From positions 1 through 64,000 of the forward strand of contig JAKDJD010000005.1 in the NCBI GenBank assembly GCA_030454085.1: DNA of 64,000 nt, written 5' to 3'. This document shows positions 51,923 to 61,439 of the stretch, one piece after another (the stretch's first letter is position 1; each line of letters begins with the position of its first letter). Source of the stretch: Kocuria sp. (GTDB taxonomy: Bacteria > Actinomycetota > Actinomycetes > Actinomycetales > Micrococcaceae). The notes below the pieces were generated by a model. That model saw nothing but the letters and a program-made list of their open reading frames with translations, was not told the DNA's origin and searched no databases. The translations under genes were made by a program, and so were the position numbers.

Positions 51923-53394
51923 CCTACTCGCTCCTGAACATCCCCGGTTTGCCAACGTGGGCGGATACGACGCTCGTAGTCATCGATATGTTGATTCGCG
52001 TCGTCGCCATTTGCTGGATTCCGTACAACCGGAAGCCGTCTGTGGCCCTGGGATGGCTCATGGCAATTTTCCTGATTCCGTATGTGGGAATCGTGGCTTT
52101 CTTGGTCATTGGCTCGACGTATTTGCCGCGTGGTCGTCGCGAGCGCCAAACGCACATGAACGAAATCATCCGGGAACAGATCGGGGACCAACCGATTCTG
52201 GGTGACGCGACCGGATTGCGAGAACCGGATATCGCGGCCGCAAAACTGAACTACAAGCTGGGTTCGCTGCCCATGGCCGGCGGCAACCACCTGAAATTCA
52301 TTCGCGACAACCACGAGGCCATGAACCTCATGGCGGAGGAAGTCGACAAGGCCCAGGAGTACGTGCACTTCGAGTTCTACATCGTCGCGTACGACGCCAC
52401 GAGCGCACCCTTGCTGGATTCCCTGTTCCGCGCGCACCGACGGGGTGTGAAGGTCCACATCATGGTGGACCAGCTGGGGTCGGCGGGCTACCCGGGGTAC
52501 AGCCGGTTGGTCAAGATGTTGAACGATTCGGGCATCTCATGGCGGCGTTCCCTGCCCATCCGCCCCTGGCGCGGCGAATATCAGCGGCCCGACCTCCGAA
52601 ACCACCGCAAAATTCTAGTGATCGACGGCGACGTCGCCTTGTCCGGTTCCCAGAACATTATCGACCGGTCCTACAACAAGCGCGCCAACCTCAGGAAGAA
52701 ACTCGCGTGGAAAGACCTCATGCTCCGGGTCGAGGGGCCGATGGTCGACGAGCTCAATGCCCTGTTTATTTCCGATTGGTATTCGGAGACCGGCGACCTT
52801 CTGTTGGACGAGGTGGACCAGGATCTGCCCGCCGTCGATTCGGGGGTGCGGGCGCAAGTGGTCCCCTCTGGGCCGGGGTTCGAGACGGAGAACAACCTTC
52901 GCCTGATCAATCACCTGATCTACAACGCCGAGCGACGGATCGTCATTTGCAGCCCGTATTTCGTCCCGGACGACTCACTGAAGATGGCCCTCACCACGGC
53001 CGCCCAGGCCGGAGTCGAAATCCATGTGATCGTGTGCGAGAAGGGCGACCAGTTCTTCCCGCACTTCGGGCAACGTTCTTACTACGAGGCCTTGTTGGAG
53101 AACGGGATCAACATTCACCTGTACCCCGCGCCGACGGTCCTGCATTCGAAGTTCATGCTGATCGACGACGATGTCTCCTTCATCGGCTCCTCCAACATGG
53201 ACCAGAGGTCCTTCGCCCTGAACCTCGAGGTGTCACTGTTGATCCTGGACAAGGAGATCACCGGCCAGCTCGAAGAGATCGCCGATGAATATCTCGAGAC
53301 CAGTTTCGCCATCAACTACGACGAGTGGCGTCAGCGCCCCTTGCGCATGAAAGCGCTCGAAAACGTCTGCCGGTTGACCTCGGGGCTGCTCTGA
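51919..53394 (+). CDS. cls: Cardiolipin synthase
   Basis: A 491-residue phospholipase D-family cardiolipin synthase. Two N-terminal membrane helices (about 15-32 and 40-63) precede two HKD motifs, HRKILVIDGD and HSKFMLIDDD followed by GSSNMD. The length and layout fit ClsA. It starts at GTG 51919 behind TAGACT (51907-51912), so it may also have its own leaderless transcript inside the end of the previous gene. Confidence 0.9.
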   Translation: MTYSLLNIPGLPTWADTTLVVIDMLIRVVAICWIPYNRKPSVALGWLMAIFLIPYVGIVAFLVIGSTYLPRGRRERQTHMNEIIREQIGDQPILGDATGLREPDIAAAKLNYKLGSLPMAGGNHLKFIRDNHEAMNLMAEEVDKAQEYVHFEFYIVAYDATSAPLLDSLFRAHRRGVKVHIMVDQLGSAGYPGYSRLVKMLNDSGISWRRSLPIRPWRGEYQRPDLRNHRKILVIDGDVALSGSQNIIDRSYNKRANLRKKLAWKDLMLRVEGPMVDELNALFISDWYSETGDLLLDEVDQDLPAVDSGVRAQVVPSGPGFETENNLRLINHLIYNAERRIVICSPYFVPDDSLKMALTTAAQAGVEIHVIVCEKGDQFFPHFGQRSYYEALLENGINIHLYPAPTVLHSKFMLIDDDVSFIGSSNMDQRSFALNLEVSLLILDKEITGQLEEIADEYLETSFAINYDEWRQRPLRMKALENVCRLTSGLL

Positions 53395-53430
53395 CTCGGA
53401 TACGCCGGGGGCTTCGGGCGAGCGAGGCGT

Positions 53431-54132
53431 TCAGTCGAGTTGGTTGTGCCTCCAGGCACTCGCCGCGGCCTCGAGCTCCTCGGCGGTGGTGATGAGTCGA
53501 CGCGCCGCCTTGGTCAGGTGGTTTCCCCGTGCGGTGGAACCCGGCGTCGAGACGAATTCCCCGGCCCGCTGGTGGGCCTCCGCGCCAACAGCCTCAACGG
53601 CGACGTCGGCCCGGTCCGCCGCCACAGCCTGGCCCAGGGCGACGACGCGACAGAACGCGGCGAAACGCTCGAGGGCGACGTCGAACTCCCCGGTGTAGGC
53701 ACCGGTGAGAATGGCATCGATCGTGCGGCACACCTCATCAGCCGCCGGCGGGTCCGCGACGCCGGCCACCACGCGAGACACCTGGGCGTTTTCTTGGCCC
53801 AAGTGGTAGTGGCGGCTGATGGCCTCCGGGTTCTGGCGGACGGCGTCGCGCAGTGCGTAGATCCGCCAGAGGGCCCCGGGGAGCGAAACCCCGGGCGCTT
53901 CGGCCCACATCTCGGCGATGGCCTCGAGCCCGTAGTGGTCGGTGAATTCGACGAGCCGCGCGGTCACGGACGGATCGCTGTTGGCCCGGCCCTGCGTCAA
54001 CAGCGCCCACGCGGAGGAATGCGCCGCCTGGGAGACGACCTCAGGGTTCATGCCCCCGTCGATGTGTTCGAACATCCCCGGGGAGAATTTGACGGGACTG
54101 TGATGCCGTGACGGCTGGCTCGATGCTGGCAT
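53431..54132 (-). CDS. Conserved-looking protein of unknown function
   Basis: A 233-residue, soluble, mostly helical and Ala-rich protein. I do not recognise its family. Notable segments are MFEHIDGGMNPEVVSQAAHS, LWRIYALRDAVRQNPEAIS and GQENAQVSRVVAGVADPPAA. The codon use is like the surrounding genes. It converges on cls and precedes tRNA-Lys on the opposite strand. The region 54133-54273 upstream shows no other gene. Confidence 0.65.
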   Translation of the reverse strand: MPASSQPSRHHSPVKFSPGMFEHIDGGMNPEVVSQAAHSSAWALLTQGRANSDPSVTARLVEFTDHYGLEAIAEMWAEAPGVSLPGALWRIYALRDAVRQNPEAISRHYHLGQENAQVSRVVAGVADPPAADEVCRTIDAILTGAYTGEFDVALERFAAFCRVVALGQAVAADRADVAVEAVGAEAHQRAGEFVSTPGSTARGNHLTKAARRLITTAEELEAAASAWRHNQLD

Positions 54133-54273
54133 GCGCCCAGTCTAGGCTCAGGCCCCAGGCCCAGACCGTGCCATGTCTCACGGGTTCGCGGAGCGGAAAC
54201 CCCCCGGCCGCCCCTTCCTCCGATCGTGCCGCGGGCGTTGGCCCTGGAGGGCCGTTGATTCGTCTCCGAGCAG

Positions 54274-54303
54274 TTCGAACCATGCCGATGGGTGTTGTAG
54301 ACT
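54274..54303 (+). promoter_or_regulatory. promoter of tRNA-Lys
   Basis: TTCGAA (54274-54279) and TAGACT (54298-54303) are 18 bases apart and lie about 47 bp before the tRNA. Confidence 0.45.
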
Positions 54304-54350
54304 GGGTGAGCTTGAGTTGAGCGCGGGTTGACCGCGCCGGGCTCGGGTGG

Positions 54351-54423
54351 GCGCCTTTAGCTCAGTTGGTAGAGCATCGGACTTTTAATCCGTGGGTCGT
54401 GGGTTCGAGCCCCACAGGGCGCA
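54351..54423 (+). tRNA. tRNA-Lys (anticodon TTT)
   Basis: A 73-nt cloverleaf. Acceptor GCGCCTT pairs with AGGGCGC, the D arm is AGCTCAGTTGGTAGAGC, the anticodon loop CTTTTAA holds TTT, and the T arm contains GGGTTCGAGCCC. The discriminator is A and CCA is not encoded. Confidence 0.95.
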
Positions 54424-54432
54424 CCGCTTCAC

Positions 54433-54475
54433 GGAATCCCGTTCCGGCTTCGGCCGGGGCGGGATTCCTTCCGTT
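54433..54475 (+). terminator. terminator after tRNA-Lys
   Basis: GGAATCCCG (54433-54441) pairs with CGGGATTCC (54460-54468) around an inner GC-rich hairpin, followed by TTCCGTTT. Confidence 0.75.
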
Positions 54476-54532
54476 TGGGCCGCTCGACGCCGCCCTCGTC
54501 TCGCGGACGGGACCCGTCGGCTCCTCAGGAGA

Positions 54533-55573
54533 TCATGCTGGAATCCCCGCGGCGGCGTCGCTCCGGTCGAGCATCGTGCTCGTCACGGTACGAGGGGTCA
54601 GCCTGCCCCTGCCTCGCACCGGCTCCAGGAGCCGCAATCCATCTCGGCGCGAGACCCACCAGATCAGGCCGAACGTCGTCAGGACCAGCGGCGGCATGCT
54701 GAACAACAGCTCGAGCGGGCTGGTGTCCCCCTGATGCATCGAGCTGGGGCTGAACGGTGCCACCAGGAACAATGTCCCGTTGTTGGCGGCGTGGACCAGG
54801 ATCGACAACTCAACTCCACCGGTCTTCCACACGAGCAGTCCCGTGCACACAGCGAAGACGGCAATATCGATCTGACCGACCCAGGAATACCCGTGCCCTG
54901 CCACGAACAGCGGAACGGGCAGCAGAATCCCCCACACAGGCAGACGCAACCAGGTGCCCAGCACCTGCTGGGGCAGGGCGCGGAAAACATATTCTTCGGC
55001 CGCACATTGCAACGGCGTCACCGCAAGGATCACCACGTACACCAACACCAGTGAGAGGCCCCCACGGGGAATGGAGAGATCAGGCGGGGGCAGAAGAAAG
55101 AATCCGCCCACGTTCGCCACCAGGAACACGGGGACCACCACCAGTGCGGCCCGGCCCATCAGGGACCAGCGGAAGCGTCCGACGACGCTGTGCAAGGTTC
55201 CGGCCGTCTCCCTTCGGCGTCCCCCGGCCCACCGAAAGGCCAGGGCGACAGCCGGTACCCCGATCGCCAACATCCCCAAAGTCGCGAACATGTCCACCGG
55301 ATTGCGTGGGTCTTCCATGTCAGCGGTCGGTTCGGGCATCCCAGGCAAGACGCCGAAGAGGACCGTCACCACCAGAGAGACCGCGAAGAAAGCGCCGATG
55401 AGACCCGCCGCCAGAAGCATGACGAGCAGCGGTCGCCACCATTTGTGGGTCCGGGGCGTCAACCGCGCCATCCTGTGATACGGCAACGGCTCGGGCGGAT
55501 TGTCGATGTACGTGGAACAGGTCGGGGAAGCAATCATGATTCCATCATCGAATTCCGCGGGCTCCTCACGCAT
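54533..55573 (-). CDS. CPBP family intramembrane metalloprotease
   Basis: A 346-residue membrane protein of the CAAX-protease/bacteriocin-processing family. Motif 1 is EEYVFR (Glu-Glu, Arg), motif 2 is HGYSWVG, and motif 3 is HAANNG. About eight hydrophobic segments are seen. I placed the start at ATG 55573 because TACTTT lies 6 bases upstream, which suggests a leaderless transcript; later ATGs (55537) are possible. The role may be processing of an unknown membrane substrate. It is divergent from a two-component system. Confidence 0.82.
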   Translation of the reverse strand: MREEPAEFDDGIMIASPTCSTYIDNPPEPLPYHRMARLTPRTHKWWRPLLVMLLAAGLIGAFFAVSLVVTVLFGVLPGMPEPTADMEDPRNPVDMFATLGMLAIGVPAVALAFRWAGGRRRETAGTLHSVVGRFRWSLMGRAALVVVPVFLVANVGGFFLLPPPDLSIPRGGLSLVLVYVVILAVTPLQCAAEEYVFRALPQQVLGTWLRLPVWGILLPVPLFVAGHGYSWVGQIDIAVFAVCTGLLVWKTGGVELSILVHAANNGTLFLVAPFSPSSMHQGDTSPLELLFSMPPLVLTTFGLIWWVSRRDGLRLLEPVRGRGRLTPRTVTSTMLDRSDAAAGIPA

Positions 55574-55666
55574 CGAACGAAAGTATCGATTGCCCCGCTG
55601 TCCCGGACTTCCCGATCTCATGCTTTCGGCTGATGCCGTGGACAATGCCCTTTTCTACAATGAGAG

Positions 55667-57121
55667 GTGATGACAGAACCACATGCCCCGAGCATCCCCC
55701 TGCGCACGGGCTCCCCGGAGTTGTGTGCGGACGCCCCGGACGCGGGCGGATACACCGGCGCACACGAGCGCAGGGCACCGACCAGCGGCACGGACCACAA
55801 CGCCGTCGAAGAACAAGCGCCCCGCCGGAACCCGACGCTCCGGGCACTCCGCGAGATCGCGCGCATAGCTTTCTGCTCCGTGATCTGCCTTGCCGTCGGC
55901 GCCCTGATATTCATGCTGTTCTTCGGAATGACCCTCGAACAGAACGACAATCAGCTCCCGGACCGAGCCGGCCTGGTTCTGGCACTGGATCTTGGTCTCG
56001 GCGCGCTCGGCAACGCCGTCTCGGGTCCGCTGCGCAGGGCGGGACTCTGGAACCTGGTGCTGGTCCTACCGTCTGCGATCAGTGGGTCCTCGATTCCGGC
56101 TGTTGCCGTCGGGCTCTACCGCGTCGGGACCCGGCGCGACTGGCGCACCGATGCCTGCGGCGTCGTGCTCTGCGCGAGTGGTGCGCTGGTCTCCGGATTC
56201 GTCTACCAGTGGGCCGGCCCCAATGAGCCGCCCACGCCGTGGGTCGACCTGGCGGCGGGCGCTATCTTCGCGACCGTGTCTCTTTTGATCGGACGGGTCA
56301 GGGGAACCCGCATGGCCCTCATCGAGTCGTTGCGCCGTCAGACGGTCAGCGTCCAGCGAGAACGCGCTGCGATCGAACGGAGCCACGAGGCGCTCGCACG
56401 CGAGCACCGTGCCCTGGTCGCGCAGGCGAAGGCCGAGCAGCGTTCTTCGATCGCCCGCGACATGCACGACAGCCTCTCCCACCATCTGTCCCTGATCGCG
56501 CTGCATGCCGGCGCCCTCGGCTACCGGGAGGACATGTCCCCGTCCCGGATGCGTGAGACATCGGCGCTGATCCGGGACGCGGCACGGTCCGCCAACGCCG
56601 AACTCCGCAATGTGCTGTCGGCGTTGAGGGAGGACGCGGCTCCCCTGCCCACCGCCGCGGACCTCGTGGCACAGGTGACCAAGTCCCGCGCCGAAGGTCA
56701 CGACATCTCGTTGACGTGGGAGGGCCTGAAGCCCGCCGACCTTGACGCTGCGAGCTCGACGCTCGCGGTCGCCGTCGTGCGAATATTCCGCGAGGTGCAG
56801 ACCAACGCGCGCAAGCACGCGCCCGGCCAGCCGCTGGACCTACGGATCGCCCGACGGACCTCGGACGGCGGCGCGGAGGAGCTCACGCTGACCGCATGCA
56901 ATCCCATCGGTTCCCCAGCGAACAGGCCGGAGGAAGAGGCTCTGGGTACTGGGATGGGCCTGACCGGATTGCGCGAACGCGTGCATCTGCTCGGTGGCAC
57001 CTGCACCATCGGCCCGCGCACGTGGTCCCCGGATGAGCATTCGGTTCCGGCATCCGAGACCGAGGTCTTCACTGTCGACGTGCGTTTGCCCTGGCCCTCG
57101 AACGGAGGAAACCCCTGGTGA
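55667..57121 (+). CDS. Sensor histidine kinase, NarL/DesK class
   Basis: A 484-residue HisKA_3-type kinase. Five or so membrane segments occupy about 65-225, followed by a coiled linker, the phosphoacceptor motif ARDMHDSLSHHLSLIALHAG and a HATPase domain with REVQTNARKHAPG (N box) and GTGMGLTGLRERVHLLGG. It starts at GTG 55667 or ATG 55670; TACAAT at 55656-55661 suggests transcription begins very close to the start. The stop overlaps the response regulator start by GTGA. Confidence 0.85.
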   Translation: MMTEPHAPSIPLRTGSPELCADAPDAGGYTGAHERRAPTSGTDHNAVEEQAPRRNPTLRALREIARIAFCSVICLAVGALIFMLFFGMTLEQNDNQLPDRAGLVLALDLGLGALGNAVSGPLRRAGLWNLVLVLPSAISGSSIPAVAVGLYRVGTRRDWRTDACGVVLCASGALVSGFVYQWAGPNEPPTPWVDLAAGAIFATVSLLIGRVRGTRMALIESLRRQTVSVQRERAAIERSHEALAREHRALVAQAKAEQRSSIARDMHDSLSHHLSLIALHAGALGYREDMSPSRMRETSALIRDAARSANAELRNVLSALREDAAPLPTAADLVAQVTKSRAEGHDISLTWEGLKPADLDAASSTLAVAVVRIFREVQTNARKHAPGQPLDLRIARRTSDGGAEELTLTACNPIGSPANRPEEEALGTGMGLTGLRERVHLLGGTCTIGPRTWSPDEHSVPASETEVFTVDVRLPWPSNGGNPW

Positions 57122-57885
57122 CCGACGACCGCGCTGCGGATCCGTCACGGGTCCGCGTCCTCGTGGCGGACGACGAAAAACTCATGAGAGCCGGTCTGCG
57201 ATTGATGATCGACGGCGCGAACGGCGTGTCCGTGATTGGCGAAGCCGCCGACGGTGCACAGGCGATCGACCAGGTCGAACGGCTGGACCCTGACGTCGTG
57301 CTCATGGACATTCGCATGCCGGGAACGGACGGAATCGAGGCGATGCGTCGCCTGGGACAGGCTGGGGTTCGTGCAAGCGTCGTCGTCCTGACGGCCTTCG
57401 ATACCGACACCTTCTTGCTGGATGCGCTGCGCGCCGGGGCCGTGTCCTTCCTCCTCAAGGATTCGCCGCCCGAGCAGGTGGTCCAAGCCGTCCACGATGC
57501 CGCCCAGGGCGATTCCCGTTTCTCCCCGACCGTGTTGCAACGCCTGGTCCGGCTGGCGGCGGAGGAGACGCCGGACCATCCCGTACAGGAGCCCCCGGGC
57601 GAGCCAACTGGTCCCGCCGCGCCTCACTACTCGGCGTATGCTCCTGACGGGCTCACTACCCGTGAGTGGGAAGTGGGCCGGCTCGTCGCCCAGGGACTGA
57701 CCAACTCGGACATCGGGGACGCCTTGTTTCTGTCCCTGCCGACGGTGAAGACTCATGTGGCCCACTTGTTCGAGAAACTCCAGGTGACCAACCGCGTGCA
57801 GCTGGCCCTGAAGGTGCTGGAGATCGACGACGCGTGCTGCACAGGTCCTCCCTTTCCGGGACGTTCTCCTTCCCGGCCACGGTAG
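57118..57885 (+). CDS. Response regulator, NarL/LuxR family
   Basis: A 255-residue regulator. The receiver domain has Asp18-Asp19 and phospho-acceptor Asp64 in VVLMDIRMPGTDG. The C-terminal LuxR HTH reads LTTREWEVGRLVAQGLTNSD, followed by LPTVKTHVAHLFEKLQVTNR. A Pro-rich linker (about 155-175) is longer than usual. Coupled to the preceding kinase gene. Converges on asnB with a 23-bp gap. Confidence 0.88.
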   Translation: MTDDRAADPSRVRVLVADDEKLMRAGLRLMIDGANGVSVIGEAADGAQAIDQVERLDPDVVLMDIRMPGTDGIEAMRRLGQAGVRASVVVLTAFDTDTFLLDALRAGAVSFLLKDSPPEQVVQAVHDAAQGDSRFSPTVLQRLVRLAAEETPDHPVQEPPGEPTGPAAPHYSAYAPDGLTTREWEVGRLVAQGLTNSDIGDALFLSLPTVKTHVAHLFEKLQVTNRVQLALKVLEIDDACCTGPPFPGRSPSRPR

Positions 57886-57908
57886 TTCGCGAACGGCGCG
57901 GTGAACGT

Positions 57909-59462
57909 TCAGGCGACGGCGAATCGGGTCAGGGCGGCGTCAGGACGAACCTCGGGCAGAGCGGATCTGAACATCCGGTAGTAGGCCAGTTCTTCCTTGC
58001 TGCGGATCTCGGGGGCGCCGGCTGTCGCGGTTTCCGCGGAGAACTCGGCGTCGTCGATGTCATGACCAACCCGGTCGAGGATCCCTTGGGCTCCGCTGCC
58101 GGTCCCGAATTGTTCCTTGCGCCGGAAGAGAAGATGATCCGGGAGCCACCCGCGGAATGCCCTGCGCAAGTGGGCCTTTTCCATTCCGTCGCTCTCGAGC
58201 CCCTTGAGACGGGCCGGCAAGGACATGGCATGCGCGATGACATCGCGGTCGAGGAAAGGCACGCGGGCTTCCAGCCCGTGGGCCATCGTGACCCGATCGC
58301 ACCTCTGAAGGTTGAGTCCGTGCAATCCCTCGATGGTGCGCCTCAACTCCTCGTCGAGTTCCGCGGGCGCGGCGAACTGCTCATGGTAGTACCCGTACCC
58401 CGCGAACAGTTCGTCCGCGCCCTCGCCCGTGAGAACGGCTTTGACGTGGCGGGACGTCATCTTGGACAGGAACCAGTTGGGCACAGCGCTGCGGACCAGG
58501 CTCGCGTCGAAGGATTCGATGGACCCGACGACGTCGGGCAGGGCTTCTCGAGCGGCGCCTTCGTCCAGCAGTTCCTCGTGGTGGTCCGTTCCCAGGTATT
58601 CCGCGGTCTCCCGTGCCGCGAGCAGGTCGGGAGAGGTCCGCGTTCCCACCGCAAAGGTTTTCAGTGTTCTGCCCTCACGAGCACAGTGGTCGGCCGCGAT
58701 CGCCGCGACCAGACCAGAATCGAGTCCGCCTGAAAGGAAGACCCCGACCTCGACGTCGGCCATGAGGTGTCTCCGCACCGAGTCCGCGACGACGTCGAAG
58801 GTGGCCTGCTCGAAGGCTTCGTCCGAACAGCCCTGGCCCTCGCCCGATGCCCCGATTCCGCCTTCCTCCCGATCGGGAATCGCCTCGGCAAAACGATGCA
58901 GCCCATCGTGCGGGGTCCACCAGAACCCTGGAGGGAAGACCTCGACCAGTGGCTGCACCTCGGGATCGAAGGCCTTGAGTTCGGAAGCGAAGACGGTGCC
59001 TTCCTCGGTGCGCGCCCAATAGAGGGGCTTGATGCCGACGGCGTCCCTCGCCGCCACGAACTCTCCGTCCTCGGTCGCCGCGCAGAGGGCGAACATCCCG
59101 CGCAGGCTTTCCAGCGCGGCCGGACCACCGGTTCGCAGGACCGCGAGCGCGGCCGCGGAGTCGGAACGCGAGTTGAATGCCCCCGGCATCTCTTCGCGGA
59201 GGCTCTGGTGATTGTAGATTTCCCCGTTGCACACCAGGACCCAGTCGGAGGGACCGCGCGTTCCGCCCAGGGGCTGGTGCCCACTGTCGACGTCGACGAT
59301 CGAGAGCCGACGGTGGCCCAACCACGCCGTATCTCCGACGTGCTGGATCCCGACGTCGTCCGGCCCCCGGTGAGCGAGCTTGTCGAGGGCCCGCTGTCCC
59401 ATCGTGTCGATGCCTGCCGTCGATTTTTTTGCGTCATTGAAGACGCCCACTATGCCGCACAT
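57909..59462 (-). CDS. asnB: Asparagine synthase (glutamine-hydrolysing)
   Basis: A 517-residue enzyme that makes asparagine from aspartate, glutamine and ATP. Catalytic Cys2 (MCGIVGVFND) begins the class II glutaminase domain, with GHRRLSIVD and CNGEIYNHQSLREEM. The synthetase domain has the pyrophosphate loop LSGGLDSGLVAAIA and later GEGADELFAGYGYY. The length is short for AsnB but complete. It is divergent from the IclR-type regulator, with an 80-bp gap. Confidence 0.9.
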   Translation of the reverse strand: MCGIVGVFNDAKKSTAGIDTMGQRALDKLAHRGPDDVGIQHVGDTAWLGHRRLSIVDVDSGHQPLGGTRGPSDWVLVCNGEIYNHQSLREEMPGAFNSRSDSAAALAVLRTGGPAALESLRGMFALCAATEDGEFVAARDAVGIKPLYWARTEEGTVFASELKAFDPEVQPLVEVFPPGFWWTPHDGLHRFAEAIPDREEGGIGASGEGQGCSDEAFEQATFDVVADSVRRHLMADVEVGVFLSGGLDSGLVAAIAADHCAREGRTLKTFAVGTRTSPDLLAARETAEYLGTDHHEELLDEGAAREALPDVVGSIESFDASLVRSAVPNWFLSKMTSRHVKAVLTGEGADELFAGYGYYHEQFAAPAELDEELRRTIEGLHGLNLQRCDRVTMAHGLEARVPFLDRDVIAHAMSLPARLKGLESDGMEKAHLRRAFRGWLPDHLLFRRKEQFGTGSGAQGILDRVGHDIDDAEFSAETATAGAPEIRSKEELAYYRMFRSALPEVRPDAALTRFAVA

Positions 59463-59541
59463 GGTTTCGACCGTAGGACCTCACGGCCGGAACGAACAAC
59501 GCCGGTTGCTGTATACGCACGCATGGTGCGAGAATGTGCGC

Positions 59542-60318
59542 ATGGTCGGCGACAATCTCTCCAGCGTGCATCGGGCGCTGACTATCCTTCGGATGCTCGG
59601 CGAAGGCCCCCTGGGAGTCCAGGAGGTGGCAACCGAGATGGGCAAGGAAAAGAGCCAGGTCTCCAGGACGCTGAAGGTCCTGGCGGAAGAGGGGTTCATC
59701 GAGCGCGACCCCCGGACACTTCGGTACGGCATCGGGTGGCAGGTCCTGGCGCTGGCGACGTCGGCTGGGGACGAGAGGCTCCAGCGTGAGGCGCCTCGGG
59801 TGCTCAGGTCACTGGCGCGCGGCGTCGGCGAGCCCGCCTACCTCACGGTGCTGTCCGGCCGCGGCGCCATGACCCTGCTGACCGAGAGAACCTCACGCGG
59901 CATCCAGGCCCACGAGTGGGTCGGACGAACCTCTCCCCTGCCTTGCACCTCCGCCGGACGGGCGCTCATGGTCGACATGGACGAAGCGGACCTGCGCTCG
60001 GTCCTTGGCGACGACGCCGACCCGCTTCCCGGCACCCGATCGGCGCCACAGGACATACCGGCCCTGATCAGACGCTTGCGACGCGAGCGTGCCCGGGGCT
60101 TCGCGGTAGCCCGCGAAGAATCCGAGCCCGGGCTGGTCGCGATTGCCGCACCCGTCCGCAACCACCGCGGAGAGGTGGCCGCCGCCATCAACGTCTCGGC
60201 CCCCGCGTTTCGCATGCCTCGAGCAACCATCGAGGCGGCGGCCCCGCTGGTGGTCGCCGCGGCCGACGAACTCTCGGCGGCCATCGGTTCCTCGACCGAA
60301 GTCTCGGCGGACCACTGA
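59542..60318 (+). CDS. IclR family transcriptional regulator
   Basis: A 258-residue regulator. The N-terminal winged HTH (SSVHRALTILRMLGEGPLGV, KSQVSRTLKVLAEEGFIERD) is followed by the IclR effector-binding domain (SAGRALMVDM, RRERARGFAVAREESEPGLV, AAPVRNHRGEVAAAINVSAP). I chose ATG 59542; longer in-frame options read into the asnB promoter. It probably controls the adjacent acid-sugar genes (dehydrogenase, permease, kinase), as IclR proteins commonly do for catabolic clusters. Confidence 0.85.
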   Translation: MVGDNLSSVHRALTILRMLGEGPLGVQEVATEMGKEKSQVSRTLKVLAEEGFIERDPRTLRYGIGWQVLALATSAGDERLQREAPRVLRSLARGVGEPAYLTVLSGRGAMTLLTERTSRGIQAHEWVGRTSPLPCTSAGRALMVDMDEADLRSVLGDDADPLPGTRSAPQDIPALIRRLRRERARGFAVAREESEPGLVAIAAPVRNHRGEVAAAINVSAPAFRMPRATIEAAAPLVVAAADELSAAIGSSTEVSADH

Positions 60319-60354
60319 GCGCTGTGGGCTTGTTCCGGGGTATGGCTCCGTCGG

Positions 60355-61368
60355 TTACGGCTCCATGATGAGTTTGATCGTCGTTCCGGGACCGTTGGAG
60401 GCCATTCGAGTGATGGCCTCCGCTCCTTCGGCCAAGTCCATCCGGTCGGTGACCATGAGTTCCGCGATGTCCGGGCGCTCGGCCAGGAGCTCGGCAGCTA
60501 CGTCGAAATCTTCTCGGGTGTACATGGCGGTACCCACGAAAGCGATCTCCTGGACCTGGAGTTCACCGACGGGGACGGGGACTTCCGTATTGAACACGGC
60601 AACCTGGACCACCGTTCCTCCCGGGGCGCACCGACGGACCGCTTCGGCGACCAACGGAGCGTGTCCTGCCGCCACGAAAACGGTATCGAACAGCTCCCCT
60701 CCTTCCGAGACGGCGTCCGGCTGAAGCACGTCTGAGGCTCCCATGGCCTTGAGCATGTCGGAATTCTGCCCTCGCGGTTCGCTGACCGTCACCCGGCCGG
60801 GAGAAACATGCTGGAGAACGGCCGTGACCAGCGCGCCGATAGTTCCGCCTCCCATCACCAAGTGGCTGGGCTGCCTCCCCTGCTCAGGCGTGGTCCGGAC
60901 CTGACGCACGGCGTGGGCCGCAACCGCCAGGGGCTCCACGAGAGCCAGCGCGTAATCCGGTATGCGGTCGGAAACGGGCAATACGGTGTACGACGGCACA
61001 CGGACGTATTCCGCGAAAGATCCGTCCCATTCGGCTATTCCGAGCATCTGTTTCTTCGGGCACAAGTTGTGTCGACCCGTCGTGCAGTACTCGCAGTTTC
61101 GGCAGAAACGCTGAGGCTCGACGACGACACGTTGTCCGACCAAGGTGTCGTCGCCCTGCTCGCCCACTTCCGTGACGACGCCGCCCACCTCGTGCCCTGA
61201 GATGAGCGGCGGGAACCTGAACGGATGCGTCCCGCGGAGCGCGGAAAGATCAGAACCGCACGAACCGGTCGACAGCACATGGACCACGACGTCCTCGGGC
61301 CCCGGGTTCGGATACGGGATGTCGACCACGGATGCCGTTCCCTCGAGATCGAATTCAATAGCGCGCAT
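60355..61368 (-). CDS. Zinc-dependent medium-chain alcohol dehydrogenase
   Basis: A 337-residue MDR dehydrogenase. Catalytic zinc ligands are in GSCGSDLSALRG and GHEVGG. The structural zinc site has four cysteines in CRNCEYCTTGRHNLCP. The cofactor-binding GGGTIGALVTAVL lies in the Rossmann domain. It resembles sorbitol/threonine/galactitol dehydrogenases. Neighbouring permease and DUF1537 kinase suggest an acid sugar or polyol as substrate. It is 36 bp from the convergent IclR gene. Confidence 0.82.
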   Translation of the reverse strand: MRAIEFDLEGTASVVDIPYPNPGPEDVVVHVLSTGSCGSDLSALRGTHPFRFPPLISGHEVGGVVTEVGEQGDDTLVGQRVVVEPQRFCRNCEYCTTGRHNLCPKKQMLGIAEWDGSFAEYVRVPSYTVLPVSDRIPDYALALVEPLAVAAHAVRQVRTTPEQGRQPSHLVMGGGTIGALVTAVLQHVSPGRVTVSEPRGQNSDMLKAMGASDVLQPDAVSEGGELFDTVFVAAGHAPLVAEAVRRCAPGGTVVQVAVFNTEVPVPVGELQVQEIAFVGTAMYTREDFDVAAELLAERPDIAELMVTDRMDLAEGAEAITRMASNGPGTTIKLIMEP

Positions 61369-61439
61369 TTCTTCTCCTCATCATTTCTTCAAGCGGTCGG
61401 GGCGAAGGCCCGGACTCGAGCCGAGCGGGGCACAATCCT

